From Synergistaceae bacterium UBA6101 (GTDB taxonomy: Bacteria > Synergistota > Synergistia > Synergistales > Synergistaceae): 64,000 bases of DNA. Positions 24,432-34,445 of this stretch are shown one piece after another. The position numbers and the translations under genes were made by a program. Each line of letters starts with the position of its first letter. Positions within the stretch are counted from its first letter, which is position 1. The stretch covers positions 62,001 to 126,000 of the forward strand of contig DIWR01000024.1 in assembly GCA_002428495.1 (NCBI GenBank), given 5' to 3'. The notes under the pieces are model-generated. The model did no database searches. It was not told the DNA's origin and saw only the letters and a list, made by a program, of their open reading frames with translations.

Positions 24432-25403
24432 TTATCTCTCGGACAGGCCCCTTAAAAACCAGAAAATGGATGAGGCTGCAAGTGATGCGGTACGGTGGTC
24501 CTGGTCCAACGGCGGGGAGACCTCCATTATGTCCAGGTATCGTATCTGGGGGCTCCTTCCCGCAAGGTATGCTATTTTGTCCAGCTCAGGCGCCTTCAGT
24601 CCGCTCGGATTGCTTGCGGATGCTCCCGGTGCCTCGGTGCTTCTGACCGCGTCTATGTCAAGAGAGAGGGCTACGGTGCGTCCCCTCTTGCTGACCATGC
24701 TCAGTGCCTGTATAAAGGACTCCATCACCCGCTCGGAGACCTCTTTGAGCGTAAAGACGCTTCCTCCCTGCTTCTTCACCCAGTTGTAATAGTGAGGGGA
24801 GTTGTACGGTTCCTGTATAGCGAATTCAACGAATGCGCTTCCGGAGAGAGCCTTGTCGGGAAGCTGAGTCAGGGCCCTATAGAACGATGTTCCGCTGTTT
24901 ATCCCGTTTTCGTCAGTCCTTACATCAAGGTGTGCGTCGACGTTGATCAGTCCGAGGGAATCTTTTTTGAGGCCCGCACCCTGGACCAGCCCGGCAATAC
25001 CGGGGTAAGTAAGGTCGTGCCCGCCGCCTATTACCAGAGGGATGCCGCCTCGCGAGACTGCGTCGGCTACAGCTTCCTGCAGGGCAAGATGCACCTCTTC
25101 CAGTGTCAGCCCCTTTGTAGATATGTTGCCCGCATCGACGACACTTATCCTGTCGAGATCCATGTTGAACCCGGGGGTAAGTTTATATAGGCGGCGCCTG
25201 ACGTCATCGGGGCCCTTCGCTGCGCCAGCACGACCTTTGTTTGCAAGTATGCCCCTGTCTTCAGGCACGCCGATGATCACCACATCAGAATCCCGGACTG
25301 ACGACATCTTTCCCCTGTGGACAAGTTCCCCGAGCCTTCTGTCCTTTGGGTCGTTTCTGCTGTAAAAAAGGTCCCTGTCTGTCTTTTCCAGAATATATCT
25401 CAT
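24432..25403 (-). CDS. Arginase-family hydrolase (formimidoylglutamase/agmatinase-like)
   Basis: A 323-residue ureohydrolase. GGGHDLTYPGIAG near residue 125, NVDAHLDVR near 152 and SLDIDAVRSTEAPGASA near 245 supply the His and Asp ligands of the binuclear manganese centre. GILANKGRAGAAKGPDDVRR near residue 55 and the overall size resemble formimidoylglutamase (HutG), which releases formamide from N-formimidoyl-glutamate in histidine breakdown. Agmatinase or arginase activity is an alternative. No other hut gene lies in the window. The gap upstream to the next gene contains only a terminator. Confidence 0.85.
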   Translation of the reverse strand: MRYILEKTDRDLFYSRNDPKDRRLGELVHRGKMSSVRDSDVVIIGVPEDRGILANKGRAGAAKGPDDVRRRLYKLTPGFNMDLDRISVVDAGNISTKGLTLEEVHLALQEAVADAVSRGGIPLVIGGGHDLTYPGIAGLVQGAGLKKDSLGLINVDAHLDVRTDENGINSGTSFYRALTQLPDKALSGSAFVEFAIQEPYNSPHYYNWVKKQGGSVFTLKEVSERVMESFIQALSMVSKRGRTVALSLDIDAVRSTEAPGASASNPSGLKAPELDKIAYLAGRSPQIRYLDIMEVSPPLDQDHRTASLAASSIFWFLRGLSER

Positions 25404-25597
25404 GTGATCTCCCCCGTTGTAGATGCCGATCGTTCATACATACTGATTGTAGCTAAACAGCACTCCGGCGCATAGTATTTTTGGCTGATTGAAAATTTAT
25501 TAAATTATATCGGTGCTTATTGAAATTTTAAAAGTCCGCAAAAGTGTTTGGAGGTTTTGTCTTTTGCTGTCTTTTGCTTTGATATTTGTAATAATTA

Positions 25598-25629
25598 AGG
25601 GCCTGTTTCCCATTTGAGATACAGGCCCT
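25598..25629 (-). terminator. Terminator after gpmA
   Basis: AGGGCCTGT (25598-25606) pairs with ACAGGCCCT (25621-25629), followed on the leftward strand by TAATTATTA, a weak U tract. It lies 30 bases past the gpmA stop codon. Confidence 0.7.
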
Positions 25630-25658
25630 ATTATCCGGTTTTCAGATTGATTCTGCTC

Positions 25659-26405
25659 TTACTTGCTTTTGCCCTGGTTCGCCACTGCAGCCTGTGCGGC
25701 AGCTATTGCTTCTTCATCGCCAAGGTAGTAATGCTTAAGGGGGTCAAGTTCCCCGTCCAGTTCGTAGACAAGAGGCACTCCTGTCGGGATATTAAGCTCC
25801 AATATATCTTTCTCGGAAATTTTGTCCAGGTATTTTACGAGGGCCCTAAGGCTGTTTCCGTGTGCCGCTATTACCAGTTTTTTGCCTGCCCTGATATCCG
25901 GTGCGATATGATCTTCCCAGTAGGGGACTACCCTTGCGACCGTGTCGGCAAGGCATTCTCCTGCAGGGAGTTCGTCTTCGGCAAGTCCGGCGTATCTCGG
26001 GTCTTTTCCGGGGTAACGTTCGTCGGTCTTTTCGAGAAGGGGCGGGCGGGTTGCGTAACTGCGCCTCCATATCTTGACCTGTTCGTCTCCGTATTTCGCG
26101 GCGGTCTCTGACTTGTTGAGCCCCTGCAGTCCTCCGTAGTGGCGTTCGTTCAGCTTCCACGAGTTCTCTACAGGGATCCACATCAGGTCCATCTCTTCAA
26201 GTACGCACCAGAGTGTCTTTATGGCTCTTTTGAGAACGGATGTATATGCTTTGTCAAAAGCGAAGCCCTTTTCCTTCAGGACATTGCCTGCGGACTGCGC
26301 TTCGAGGAGTCCTTTTTCAGAAAGCGGAACGTCTGTCCATCCGGTGAACCTGTTCTCTTTGTTCCATTCACTTTCCCCGTGTCTGAGCAATACTATCCTG
26401 TACAT
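25659..26405 (-). CDS. gpmA: 2,3-bisphosphoglycerate-dependent phosphoglycerate mutase
   Basis: A 248-residue enzyme of normal length. LLRHGESEWNKENRFTGWTD holds the phosphorylated histidine and the phosphate-binding Arg, NERHYGGLQGLNK is the family loop, and IAAHGNSLRALVKYLD carries the second catalytic His. It interconverts 3- and 2-phosphoglycerate in glycolysis and gluconeogenesis in the cytosol. It follows the efflux adaptor gene by 12 bases, so it may be at the end of that transcript, although the functions are unrelated. Confidence 0.96.
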   Translation of the reverse strand: MYRIVLLRHGESEWNKENRFTGWTDVPLSEKGLLEAQSAGNVLKEKGFAFDKAYTSVLKRAIKTLWCVLEEMDLMWIPVENSWKLNERHYGGLQGLNKSETAAKYGDEQVKIWRRSYATRPPLLEKTDERYPGKDPRYAGLAEDELPAGECLADTVARVVPYWEDHIAPDIRAGKKLVIAAHGNSLRALVKYLDKISEKDILELNIPTGVPLVYELDGELDPLKHYYLGDEEAIAAAQAAVANQGKSK

Positions 26406-26417
26406 CCAAGATGCCTC

Positions 26418-27644
26418 CTATTCAGGTTTATCCTTATTATTGTTTTCTCCGCTCACAGTGACCTTGTCTCCGTCATTGAGGGTGCTCCCTCCGAAGATTA
26501 TAACCCTGTCGCCCGGCTTTAGTCCCTCTTTGATGTGGATCAGAGGTCCCTGCCTTGTGCCTGTTGAAACGACACGGAGCTTCGCAGTTCCTTCCTCTTC
26601 AAGCAATACATAATATCCCGTCTCACTTTCATGGAGAGCGTTTTCCGGTATGAGCACCGCATTTTTGATCTCTCTTTCCACTATTGAAGCCTGTCCGAAC
26701 ATCCCCGGCCTCAGCTGTCCGCCTGTCTCTCTGTTGTCCAGTTCGATATCTACATTGCTGGTCCTGGTCGAGGGGTCTACATACTGGTCCACCCTTGTCA
26801 CTTTTCCAACAAACTCTTTATCCGGAAGAGCGTCGAATTTAAGGAATACAGGCATGCCGCTTTTTACAACAAAAATTTTTGACTCGGGCACTTTCAGTGT
26901 GGCTTTTAACCTGCTCAGATCAGCAATATCCATTATCGGAGAATTAGGGGATATCATTGCGCCTGTAGTAAGTGAAAAATCATTGAGCACTGTGCCGTCT
27001 ATCGGAGCGACCATGATATAGTCCGCTTTTGCCGAACTTACCCGCTCCAGCTCCGCGGCAGCCTGTCTTTCCTTTGCGATCGCCGCGTTGTAGGAAGCCC
27101 TGGCGCTTGAGTAAGCCGTCTCTACGGAATCATACTGCTGCTGGGTACTGAATCCTTCCTTGACGAGCCTCTCGTACCTGTCAAGGGTCGTCTTTGCGTT
27201 CATCATCTCAGCTTTTGCTCTTTCGGTGTCGGCTTTTGCCGATGCCGCCTGGGCGCGTACTGATCCTATCAGGGCGTCCTGCTGGTCGTGTTCGAGGGTA
27301 GCTATTATCTGTCCCTTACTGACCCGGTCCCCCTGCCTTACGTGGAGTTTCTCGAGTCTTCCTGTCACCCTCGGCAGCAGTTCTACCCTGTCAACCGCAT
27401 CTATGGAGGTGTTCTGTACTATGTTCTCCCTGACGGTCTTGTCTGCTTTGACCGTTTCGATCTTCACAGCCGCCGCCTGCTTGCCGTTCCCGTTTGAGGA
27501 CTGTGAGAAGAGAGCTTCTCTCCTGCTGAATATCCCTATTGCCGCCAGCAGTATGACTGCCGCAGCGACTATGATCATCAGCCTCTTTTTGTCTGATATC
27601 CTCTTTGAATAAGTGCCATAGTTGTTTTTGTCAGTCATGGTCAT
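26418..27644 (-). CDS. RND efflux periplasmic adaptor (HlyD/AcrA family)
   Basis: A 408-residue membrane-fusion protein: N-terminal membrane anchor (about 20-40), barrel-sandwich half (RLEKLHVRQGDRVSKGQIIA), a long coiled-coil hairpin (about 110-190) and the second sandwich half with GTVLNDFSLTTGAMISPNSP, then a beta-barrel domain. It links the inner-membrane pump to the outer-membrane channel. The chosen ATG overlaps the TolC-family stop (ATGA) and has GGGGAGAG upstream, so it is translationally coupled. Confidence 0.92.
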   Translation of the reverse strand: MTMTDKNNYGTYSKRISDKKRLMIIVAAAVILLAAIGIFSRREALFSQSSNGNGKQAAAVKIETVKADKTVRENIVQNTSIDAVDRVELLPRVTGRLEKLHVRQGDRVSKGQIIATLEHDQQDALIGSVRAQAASAKADTERAKAEMMNAKTTLDRYERLVKEGFSTQQQYDSVETAYSSARASYNAAIAKERQAAAELERVSSAKADYIMVAPIDGTVLNDFSLTTGAMISPNSPIMDIADLSRLKATLKVPESKIFVVKSGMPVFLKFDALPDKEFVGKVTRVDQYVDPSTRTSNVDIELDNRETGGQLRPGMFGQASIVEREIKNAVLIPENALHESETGYYVLLEEEGTAKLRVVSTGTRQGPLIHIKEGLKPGDRVIIFGGSTLNDGDKVTVSGENNNKDKPE

Positions 27645-28939
27645 TTTCTCTCCCCGGTCCATTCTATGACGGTACCTTCAGTAACTTTTAATGCAACTAT
27701 TGTAAGAAGGTGGTTGTACTGCGAACGTGCATGATCAAGCCTTGCAGAGGTCAGCGAGGTCTGGGCGTTCAGCAGGTCCAGCTGGGGTGTTACCCCTTCA
27801 CGGAAGCCGACTTCAGCAAGCCGGAGGGATTCCTTTGCCAGCTCAAGGGCCTTCTCCGAAGCCTTCAGATGGTTCAGGGTGCTCTCGATCTCTGTCCATG
27901 CAGTTTCGACCTCTGATTTTATATCCAGTTCCTTCTGTTCGAGTGCTATCTTGTCCTGTTCGAGTACAGCTCCCGCCCTTATCGTATTTCCACGGGCGGT
28001 GTTTCTGTCAAAGATGGGAACTGTGACGGACAGTTCCGCCCTCCACGTGTCGTCGGCTCTGTCATCCTTGAGATATGGGTTTAAATATCCTGCGGATGCT
28101 CCAAATGTTATTTTGGGCCTTGTACCGCTTTTTTCGATCAATATCTGGTTTTTCTGGTATCCAAGCTGCTCCTCAAGTTTTTTAAGGTCAGCTCTGTTTG
28201 CCTGTGCCATCTCAAGCGATGTCTGCCTGGAGCCCTCCGCTTCAGGAACGCTGAGCTCGCCTGTTACCTGACGCCTTTTCTCGGGAGGGATGCCCATGTA
28301 GTTCATTAATGATATGTGAGCTGACTCATAAAGCCCCTTCGCAGTGCTAAGGTTGGCCGTGTTGGTCGCAAGCAGCTGTTCTGCCCTTATCACCTCGAGG
28401 CTGTTTGCCAGTCCGAGTTCCCTCATCTTACTGACCTCTTTGAGGTGCTGCTCGGATGTATTCATGGCAGACTCCTCCGCTTTTATCCTTTCACGCTGGA
28501 GAAGCACATTGTAAAACCTTGCATAGAGCTCTCCGACAGCACTGTTTTCCCCGTTTGCTATTATCATCCCGGCGATATTATTCACCTGTTTTGACTGGCT
28601 TCTTATCGCGGAATTTTTGCCTCCGGAGTAAACGACCTGTTCGAGGGTAGCCCTTGCGCCTTTGTTGTCGTTTCTCTCCCCGTCATTTGTAGTGCTCTCC
28701 TTCTGCCTGTCCAGATATGCGTTTGCAGAAAGGCTTGGAAGGAGCGTTCCGTCAGCCTGGATCTGGAAGGCGTATGCCTTTATCGTCTCCTGCCTCAAAG
28801 ATCTCAGACCGGAATTATTTGTCAGTGTCAGTTCGATAGCCTCATATATGTCGACGTCACCGGCCTCTGCACCTCTTCCTGAAGCTGTAAGGAACAGGAC
28901 GAAAGCTATGCTGAAAAGGATCATTCTCTTTTTTGTCAT
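27641..28939 (-). CDS. TolC-family outer-membrane efflux protein
   Basis: A 432-residue protein with signal peptide (cleavage near GRGAEA) and two repeated coiled-coil/beta units typical of TolC. EAIELTLTNNSGLRSLRQET opens the first and FREGVTPQLDLLNAQTSLTS marks the end of the second. Trimeric TolC proteins form the outer-membrane and periplasmic tunnel for efflux. It sits between the RND pump gene and the adaptor gene. Confidence 0.92.
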   Translation of the reverse strand: MTKKRMILFSIAFVLFLTASGRGAEAGDVDIYEAIELTLTNNSGLRSLRQETIKAYAFQIQADGTLLPSLSANAYLDRQKESTTNDGERNDNKGARATLEQVVYSGGKNSAIRSQSKQVNNIAGMIIANGENSAVGELYARFYNVLLQRERIKAEESAMNTSEQHLKEVSKMRELGLANSLEVIRAEQLLATNTANLSTAKGLYESAHISLMNYMGIPPEKRRQVTGELSVPEAEGSRQTSLEMAQANRADLKKLEEQLGYQKNQILIEKSGTRPKITFGASAGYLNPYLKDDRADDTWRAELSVTVPIFDRNTARGNTIRAGAVLEQDKIALEQKELDIKSEVETAWTEIESTLNHLKASEKALELAKESLRLAEVGFREGVTPQLDLLNAQTSLTSARLDHARSQYNHLLTIVALKVTEGTVIEWTGERK

Positions 28940-28959
28940 GTTATGTTTGTCACGCTCCT

Positions 28960-31900
28960 CTATTTGGAGTTAAGCGCCCTTGACTGAGCAGTTCTGTTGA
29001 AGCGTCTGTAAGCGCGGTATCTGTTTATTGCTGCGCTTGCCTTGTCTTTTATGTCGTCGAGCAGGAGGTATACAACAGGGATAACGATGAGTGTCAGCAT
29101 GGTCGAGGTGAAAAGGCCCCCGATAACTGCTACCGACATAGGCTGCCGCGTCTCTCCTCCCTCGCTGAGAGCCAGTGCGACAGGCAAGGAACCGAACATT
29201 GTTGAAACGGTGGTCATCAGGATAGCCCTCAGACGGAGCGGTCCCGCTTCCAGCACTGCTTCTATCTTATTCATTCCTTTTGCCCTCAGCTGATTAATAA
29301 AATCGACCAGCAGTATTGCGTTATTAACTACGACTCCGACAAGCAGGATTATACCCATGAAGCTCATTACGCTTATCCTGAGCCCCGCCAGTGCCAGGAG
29401 TCCGAAGGACCCCGCAGTCATCAGGGGAAGAGAGAACATAACTGTGAACGGATGGATAAAAGATTCGAACTGTATGGCCATTACCATGTAGACAAGTATT
29501 ATGGCAAAGACGAGGGCAATGGACATATAGTAGAAGCTTTCCTTCATGTTTTCTGAATCCCCTGCGGGTGTGATGGTAAATGTCCCATCCTGAGGGGCGT
29601 ACTTCCTGAACATTTCCTCCATGACCAGGATGCCCTCGCCGGGAGAGACGCCTTCGACATTGGCTCCGAGCTGGAGCGACCTCTGTCTGTTGTAGCGTTT
29701 TATTACGTTCGGCGACATGCCTATAGAGCTTGATAAAAGCCCTTCCGCCCTTATCAGCTGCCCGTCGTTTGTCCTGACGAGCGTGTTTTTCAGTTTTTCA
29801 GGATCGTCCCTTCCGCTTTCTTCAGCCCGGACTCTTATGTCATACCTGTACCCGTCCTGGTTGAAAGAACCTGCATCGTCTCCCCCGAACCAGGTGAGAA
29901 GCTCATCGGAGAGATCCCTTATGTTGATGTTGAGGTCATCTGCAAGTGCGCGGTTCAGTGACAGGTTTATCCTTGGCTTGTTCATCTGAAGGTCTGTCGT
30001 TATGTCAACAAGTCCTCTTGCATTTTCTGCCAGGTCTTTTTTTATAAGTTCACCGATCTCCGCCAGGGCCTCGCTTGTTGGTCCCTGGATGACTAGGGTT
30101 ATGTCTGATCCGCCCCATGTCCCCATTTTTATGTCGACATCCCGGAATACAGAGAGCTTACCGCGCAGCTGCTTCATCACCACGCTCGCAGCAGGCCTGC
30201 TGCCCCTGTCTATGAGTTCCATGTTTATGGAGGCCTTGTAGACCTCTTCGCCTCCGCCGCTGCCCACTATCCCGTAAGTGTAAGCGACTCTCTCGTCAGC
30301 CTGTATCATGTCGACCATGTCTTTTACGACGCTTTCGGTCATTTCAAGGGATGAATCAGCCGGCAGCTCTATCTGGACCCTCAGCCGTCCCTGGTCTTCG
30401 CTTGGGAAAAATTCAGTTCCGAGGGTCAATGCGAATCCTATACCGAGGAGGAAAAGGGCAATGGCTCCGATAAGCACTGATTTACGGTGAGTCACTGCAT
30501 ATCTTAATACTCTGCTGTATTTATCCTCTATCCATACAAATGGTTTTTCCAGTTTTTTCTGCACAGGGCCGTATATCTTCTTCCCAAGGATCCTTGAGCA
30601 TAGGAACGGAGTAAGCGTAAGTGATATTATCAGTGATATGGTTATAGTCGTAGCTACCGTGACGCCGAAAGAGTTAAAGAAACGTCCCATGATCCCGCCC
30701 ATGAAGGCAACAGGAACAAAGACAGCAAGGGTAGTCGCTGCTCCGGCGAGGACCGCGAAGGCAACTTCTCCTCCCCCGTCCTGAGCCGCTCTGTATGGGG
30801 TCTTGCCCATATCTCGGTGTCTTGTTATGTTTTCCATTACGACAGTGGTAGCGTCAACGACCATTCCAACCGACAGAGAAAGTCCCATCATGGACATGTT
30901 GTTAATTGTTATTCCCATCCAGTAAAGGACCGAAAGGCTTCCCAGAAGACAGACGGGAATGGTGATGACAGCAACTATCGTTGCCCTTATCGTTTTAAGG
31001 AAGATGAACATTATCATGGATGTGAGCATTATCGAGGCCAATATGTCCCAGAAGACCCCGCTCATCGAACGCATGATGAATTTCGCGTTGTCCTGCATGA
31101 CTGCAAGGCTGGTCCCCGGCGGAGCGGTCTGGTTGAGCTCCTTTATCCTCTCGTTGACCATGCGTGAGAGAAGGACCTCGTTTGCTCCCTTCTGCTTGCG
31201 GATCTGGACCATTACAGTAGGCCTGCCCTCATAAATGGCGCCGCTCCGTTTGTCCTCAAGGCCGTCTTCGATCCTTGCAACGTCCCTGAGCCTTATGACC
31301 GCACCGTTCCTTACAGCGATCGGAAGGTATTCAAGTTCAGCGACAGAGGAATACTCCCCTTCAAGCCTGATCCCGTATTCTTTGGTAGCTGTCTCTATTC
31401 GTCCGGCCGGAAGCTCAACATGTTTTGTGTAGATCGCCGATTTTATCTCTTTTGCCGTTATGTTGTAGGCTTCCAGGCTGTCAGTATTTATCCATATCCT
31501 TATCTCCCTGTCACGGAAGCCGGCAAGCTGGACTCCGCCGACGCCCTTGACAGTCTGCAGGCGTTCCGTGACGACTTTGTCAACGTACCTGGCAAGCGTT
31601 TTCATGTCAGTCCTGCCGTCGTTTTTGACTGCAACATTCATGATCGGTCTGTCAGCCGGATCGTATTTATCGACCTGAGGGGTATCCGCGTCATCAGGAA
31701 GACGCCCGGCCGCCATGCTGACTTTCCCCCGGACATCAGCGGCCGCGTCATCCACGTCCCTGTCCAGGTCGAACTCGATGACGATTATCGAACGGCCTTC
31801 GTAGCTGCTTGAGCTGAGGTTTTTGATGCCCTCTATCGTGTTTATCCTTGCCTCAAGCACGTCTGTAACATCGTTGTCGATAATTGCCGGGCTGGCGCCC

Positions 31901-32055
31901 TCCATTATCGTTCTCACCACAACGATGGGGAATTCGATGTTTGGCATTCGCTCTACGCCCATATTCATGTATGAATAGGACCCGAATACGATCAGAGCTA
32001 TTGTGCAGATAAGGACTGTAACAGGTCTTCGGAGAGAGACTTCAATAATTTTCAT
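28960..32055 (-). CDS. RND-family efflux pump (AcrB/MdtB-like)
   Basis: A 1031-residue transporter of standard RND length with twelve membrane helices and two large periplasmic loops. GMVVDATTVVMENITRHRDM near residue 405 contains the helix-4 Asp relay, GGEVAFAVLAGAATTLAVF and GIILLVGVVVNNAILLVDFI (near 925) are the usual family blocks. It exports hydrophobic compounds from inner membrane or periplasm using protons. It is the first gene of a pump-TolC-adaptor operon. Only one periplasmic-loop set is present per half, so it is a classical HAE1/HAE2-type pump; substrates are unknown. Confidence 0.94.
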   Translation of the reverse strand: MKIIEVSLRRPVTVLICTIALIVFGSYSYMNMGVERMPNIEFPIVVVRTIMEGASPAIIDNDVTDVLEARINTIEGIKNLSSSSYEGRSIIVIEFDLDRDVDDAAADVRGKVSMAAGRLPDDADTPQVDKYDPADRPIMNVAVKNDGRTDMKTLARYVDKVVTERLQTVKGVGGVQLAGFRDREIRIWINTDSLEAYNITAKEIKSAIYTKHVELPAGRIETATKEYGIRLEGEYSSVAELEYLPIAVRNGAVIRLRDVARIEDGLEDKRSGAIYEGRPTVMVQIRKQKGANEVLLSRMVNERIKELNQTAPPGTSLAVMQDNAKFIMRSMSGVFWDILASIMLTSMIMFIFLKTIRATIVAVITIPVCLLGSLSVLYWMGITINNMSMMGLSLSVGMVVDATTVVMENITRHRDMGKTPYRAAQDGGGEVAFAVLAGAATTLAVFVPVAFMGGIMGRFFNSFGVTVATTITISLIISLTLTPFLCSRILGKKIYGPVQKKLEKPFVWIEDKYSRVLRYAVTHRKSVLIGAIALFLLGIGFALTLGTEFFPSEDQGRLRVQIELPADSSLEMTESVVKDMVDMIQADERVAYTYGIVGSGGGEEVYKASINMELIDRGSRPAASVVMKQLRGKLSVFRDVDIKMGTWGGSDITLVIQGPTSEALAEIGELIKKDLAENARGLVDITTDLQMNKPRINLSLNRALADDLNINIRDLSDELLTWFGGDDAGSFNQDGYRYDIRVRAEESGRDDPEKLKNTLVRTNDGQLIRAEGLLSSSIGMSPNVIKRYNRQRSLQLGANVEGVSPGEGILVMEEMFRKYAPQDGTFTITPAGDSENMKESFYYMSIALVFAIILVYMVMAIQFESFIHPFTVMFSLPLMTAGSFGLLALAGLRISVMSFMGIILLVGVVVNNAILLVDFINQLRAKGMNKIEAVLEAGPLRLRAILMTTVSTMFGSLPVALALSEGGETRQPMSVAVIGGLFTSTMLTLIVIPVVYLLLDDIKDKASAAINRYRAYRRFNRTAQSRALNSK

Positions 32056-32196
32056 ATATATATTTCATCCTTATGTTAAGTTTTGATCATGCCGAACATC
32101 GATACTATAACCCTAAATTGTGTATTTTTTGTGTTATGCGTAAGATACAGCTCAATTTTATAATAATTTTAAAATGATCTTGTTTTATGCCTAATA

Positions 32197-32228
32197 AAGA
32201 GGCGTGGGAATCAATATCCCAGCGCCTT
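32197..32228 (-). terminator. Terminator after gyrB
   Basis: AGGCGTGGGA pairs with TCCCAGCGCCT (one bulged base) around a 7-base loop, followed on the leftward strand by TCTTTATT. It separates gyrB from the RND operon promoter region. Confidence 0.75.
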
Positions 32229-32275
32229 TTCAGTTCTATTTGCCTTTTTTGCCGGCCGGATCTCTTTGAGCTCTT

Positions 32276-34213
32276 CTATATGTCAAGATTTCGGACTTCA
32301 CGGCCGTAAGTCTCGATGAATTTCCTCCGGGGCTCTACGTTGTCACCCATAAGTATTCCAAAGAGTTCGTCGGCCTCGACCGCATCCTGGACCTCCACCC
32401 TGTTGACGATCCTGTTCTCAGGGTTCATGGTGGTATCCCAGAGCTGTTCCGCGTTCATTTCTCCAAGCCCCTTGTAGCGCTGTACGTCAACTTTTTTTCC
32501 AGCCGCGGCAGTCTGGATCTCTTTCATCTCTTTTTCTGAGAAGCAGTAGGTGACTTCTTTGCCGACCTGTACCCTGTAAAGTGGCGGCTGCGCCACATAC
32601 AGATAGCCCCTATCTATTATCTGCGGCATGTATCTGAAGAAAAGCGTGAGCAGCAGGGTGCGTATGTGAGCTCCGTCGACATCGGCGTCTGCCATTATGA
32701 ATATTTTGTGGTAGCGCAGCTTGTCCTCGTTGAAATCATCTCCGACCCCGGCCCCAAGAGCGAGTATTATGTTCCTGATAGTCTCGCTTCCCAGGATCTT
32801 TTCAAGGCGTGCCTTCTCAACGTTGAGGATCTTTCCCCTGAGGGGAAGGATAGCCTGGAATTCGCGGTTTCTTCCCTGTTTGGCGCTGCCTCCGGCGCTG
32901 TCTCCTTCAACTATGTACAGCTCGCAGTCAGCGGCGTTCCTGTTGGAGCAGTCTGCGAGCTTGCCGGGCAGGGTCAGCCCGTTCATGACAGATTTTCTGC
33001 GTACAAGGTCTTTTGCCTTCTTTGCCGCCTCTCTTGCCTGTCTTGCCCTTATAGCGCTCTCAACTATGGGCTTGAGGATCTCAGGCCTCTCATCGAGAAC
33101 TTCTTTCAGACCCTCGTATACGAGTGAGTCAACGATCCCTTTTACGTCACCGTTGCCCAGTTTGGTCTTTGTCTGACCTTCGAACTGAGGCTCCATAACT
33201 TTTACGGAAATTACCGCGGTCAGGCCTTCCTTGAGGTCGTCCCCGGTAAGGTTTGTGTCTTTTTCTTTGAGTATTTTTAGTTTTCTTGCCTCGTCGTTCA
33301 CTGCCCTTGTAAGGGCTGTCCTGAATCCGGCGACATGTGTTCCGCCTTCGATCGTATTTATGAGGTTTACAAAACCATAAAGCCGCTCCATATAAGTATC
33401 GTTGTACTGTATGGCGACCTCTATCTCGGTTTTATCTTTCTCCCCGAATATTACTACAGGTTCCTTAAAAAGGACCTCTTTGCCCTTGTTAAGGTACTCA
33501 ACGAAGGTCGAGATCCCTCCGGGGTAGTTGTAAGTGCGTTCCTGAGGTTTCTCCGCTCTTTTATCGGCGAAATTGATCGTTATATGCGAGTTCAGGAATG
33601 CAAGCTCACGCAGCCTTGATTTCAGGACATCGGCCTGGAATTCGATCGAGGAGAAGATCTCCTCATCCGGCATGAACTGGACACGCGTGCCTCTCATGTC
33701 GGTATCGCCTGTCACGCAAAGGGGCGTTACCGGGATCCCGCGTTCATAGCGCTGATGGTGTTCCTTTCCGTTTCTCCAGATAGTCAGTTCGAGCCATTCG
33801 GAAAGGGCGTTGACTACAGATACGCCTACTCCGTGGAGTCCTCCGGAGACCTGATATGCGCTTTTGTCGAACTTGCCGCCCGCGTGCAGGATAGTCATTA
33901 CCACTTCTGCCGCCGATTTTCCGGACTCATGATCTTCTGTTGGTATCCCGCGTCCGTTGTCTACAACTGTTACGCTTCCATCCCCGTTTATCGTTACGTT
34001 GATAGTGTCGCAGAAACCTGCCAGGGATTCATCGATGGCATTGTCTACTACCTCGTATACCAGATGGTGCAGACCTCGCGGTCCCTGGTCTCCTATATAC
34101 ATCCCGGGCCGTTTTCTTACGGCCACGAGACCTTCAAGCACATGAATATCCTTTGCTGAGTACTCGGAATCTTTTGTCAGCATTGAGTTGTTTGGAATGC
34201 ACATATTATCCAT
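32276..34213 (-). CDS. gyrB: DNA gyrase subunit B
   Basis: A 645-residue type IIA topoisomerase B subunit of normal length. The GHKL ATPase domain has EVVDNAIDESLAG, DNGRGIPTEDH and GGLHGVGVSVVNALSE; the transducer follows; the TOPRIM domain has EGDSAGGSAKQGR and MADADVDGAHIRTLL; the tail ends in NLDI, as most GyrB proteins do. With GyrA it introduces negative supercoils. GGAAGGAG lies upstream of the start. A RemB-like gene precedes it by seven bases; gyrA is not in the window. Confidence 0.98.
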   Translation of the reverse strand: MDNMCIPNNSMLTKDSEYSAKDIHVLEGLVAVRKRPGMYIGDQGPRGLHHLVYEVVDNAIDESLAGFCDTINVTINGDGSVTVVDNGRGIPTEDHESGKSAAEVVMTILHAGGKFDKSAYQVSGGLHGVGVSVVNALSEWLELTIWRNGKEHHQRYERGIPVTPLCVTGDTDMRGTRVQFMPDEEIFSSIEFQADVLKSRLRELAFLNSHITINFADKRAEKPQERTYNYPGGISTFVEYLNKGKEVLFKEPVVIFGEKDKTEIEVAIQYNDTYMERLYGFVNLINTIEGGTHVAGFRTALTRAVNDEARKLKILKEKDTNLTGDDLKEGLTAVISVKVMEPQFEGQTKTKLGNGDVKGIVDSLVYEGLKEVLDERPEILKPIVESAIRARQAREAAKKAKDLVRRKSVMNGLTLPGKLADCSNRNAADCELYIVEGDSAGGSAKQGRNREFQAILPLRGKILNVEKARLEKILGSETIRNIILALGAGVGDDFNEDKLRYHKIFIMADADVDGAHIRTLLLTLFFRYMPQIIDRGYLYVAQPPLYRVQVGKEVTYCFSEKEMKEIQTAAAGKKVDVQRYKGLGEMNAEQLWDTTMNPENRIVNRVEVQDAVEADELFGILMGDNVEPRRKFIETYGREVRNLDI

Positions 34214-34220
34214 TTATAGA

Positions 34221-34409
34221 TTAACTCCTTCCACTGATCGTCCTTTTGCTGAGGAAATCAAGCTGTCGTTTTTTTAGGGTAGTCGGGGTGAATCCGGTCC
34301 TGATGACAGAGCCGTCTCTTTTGAGTATCTCTGTTCCGTTTTCTGTCTTATAAATGGCTACTGTGTTGGCAAGGCAAATGATACTTTCGCCTTCAAGAGG
34401 AATAAACAA
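34221..34409 (-). CDS. RemB-like (DUF370) small regulatory protein
   Basis: A 62-residue protein beginning LFIPLEGESIICLANTVAIY and ending near TPTTLKKRQLDFLSK. This aligns by eye with Bacillus YaaB/RemB, which opens MYIHLGDDF and ends in SPLSSSTLKKRA, and which also lies directly before gyrB. The TTG start at 34409 has GGGGA eight bases upstream. A longer frame from an ATG at 34460 would run through a TATAAT box and is rejected. Rem proteins are DNA-binding factors; a role here is inferred from family and position only. It is probably co-transcribed with gyrB. Confidence 0.6.
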   Translation of the reverse strand: MFIPLEGESIICLANTVAIYKTENGTEILKRDGSVIRTGFTPTTLKKRQLDFLSKRTISGRS

Positions 34410-34445
34410 TGACCAGGTCCCCAATCTGTAATTTTTAACCTTATA

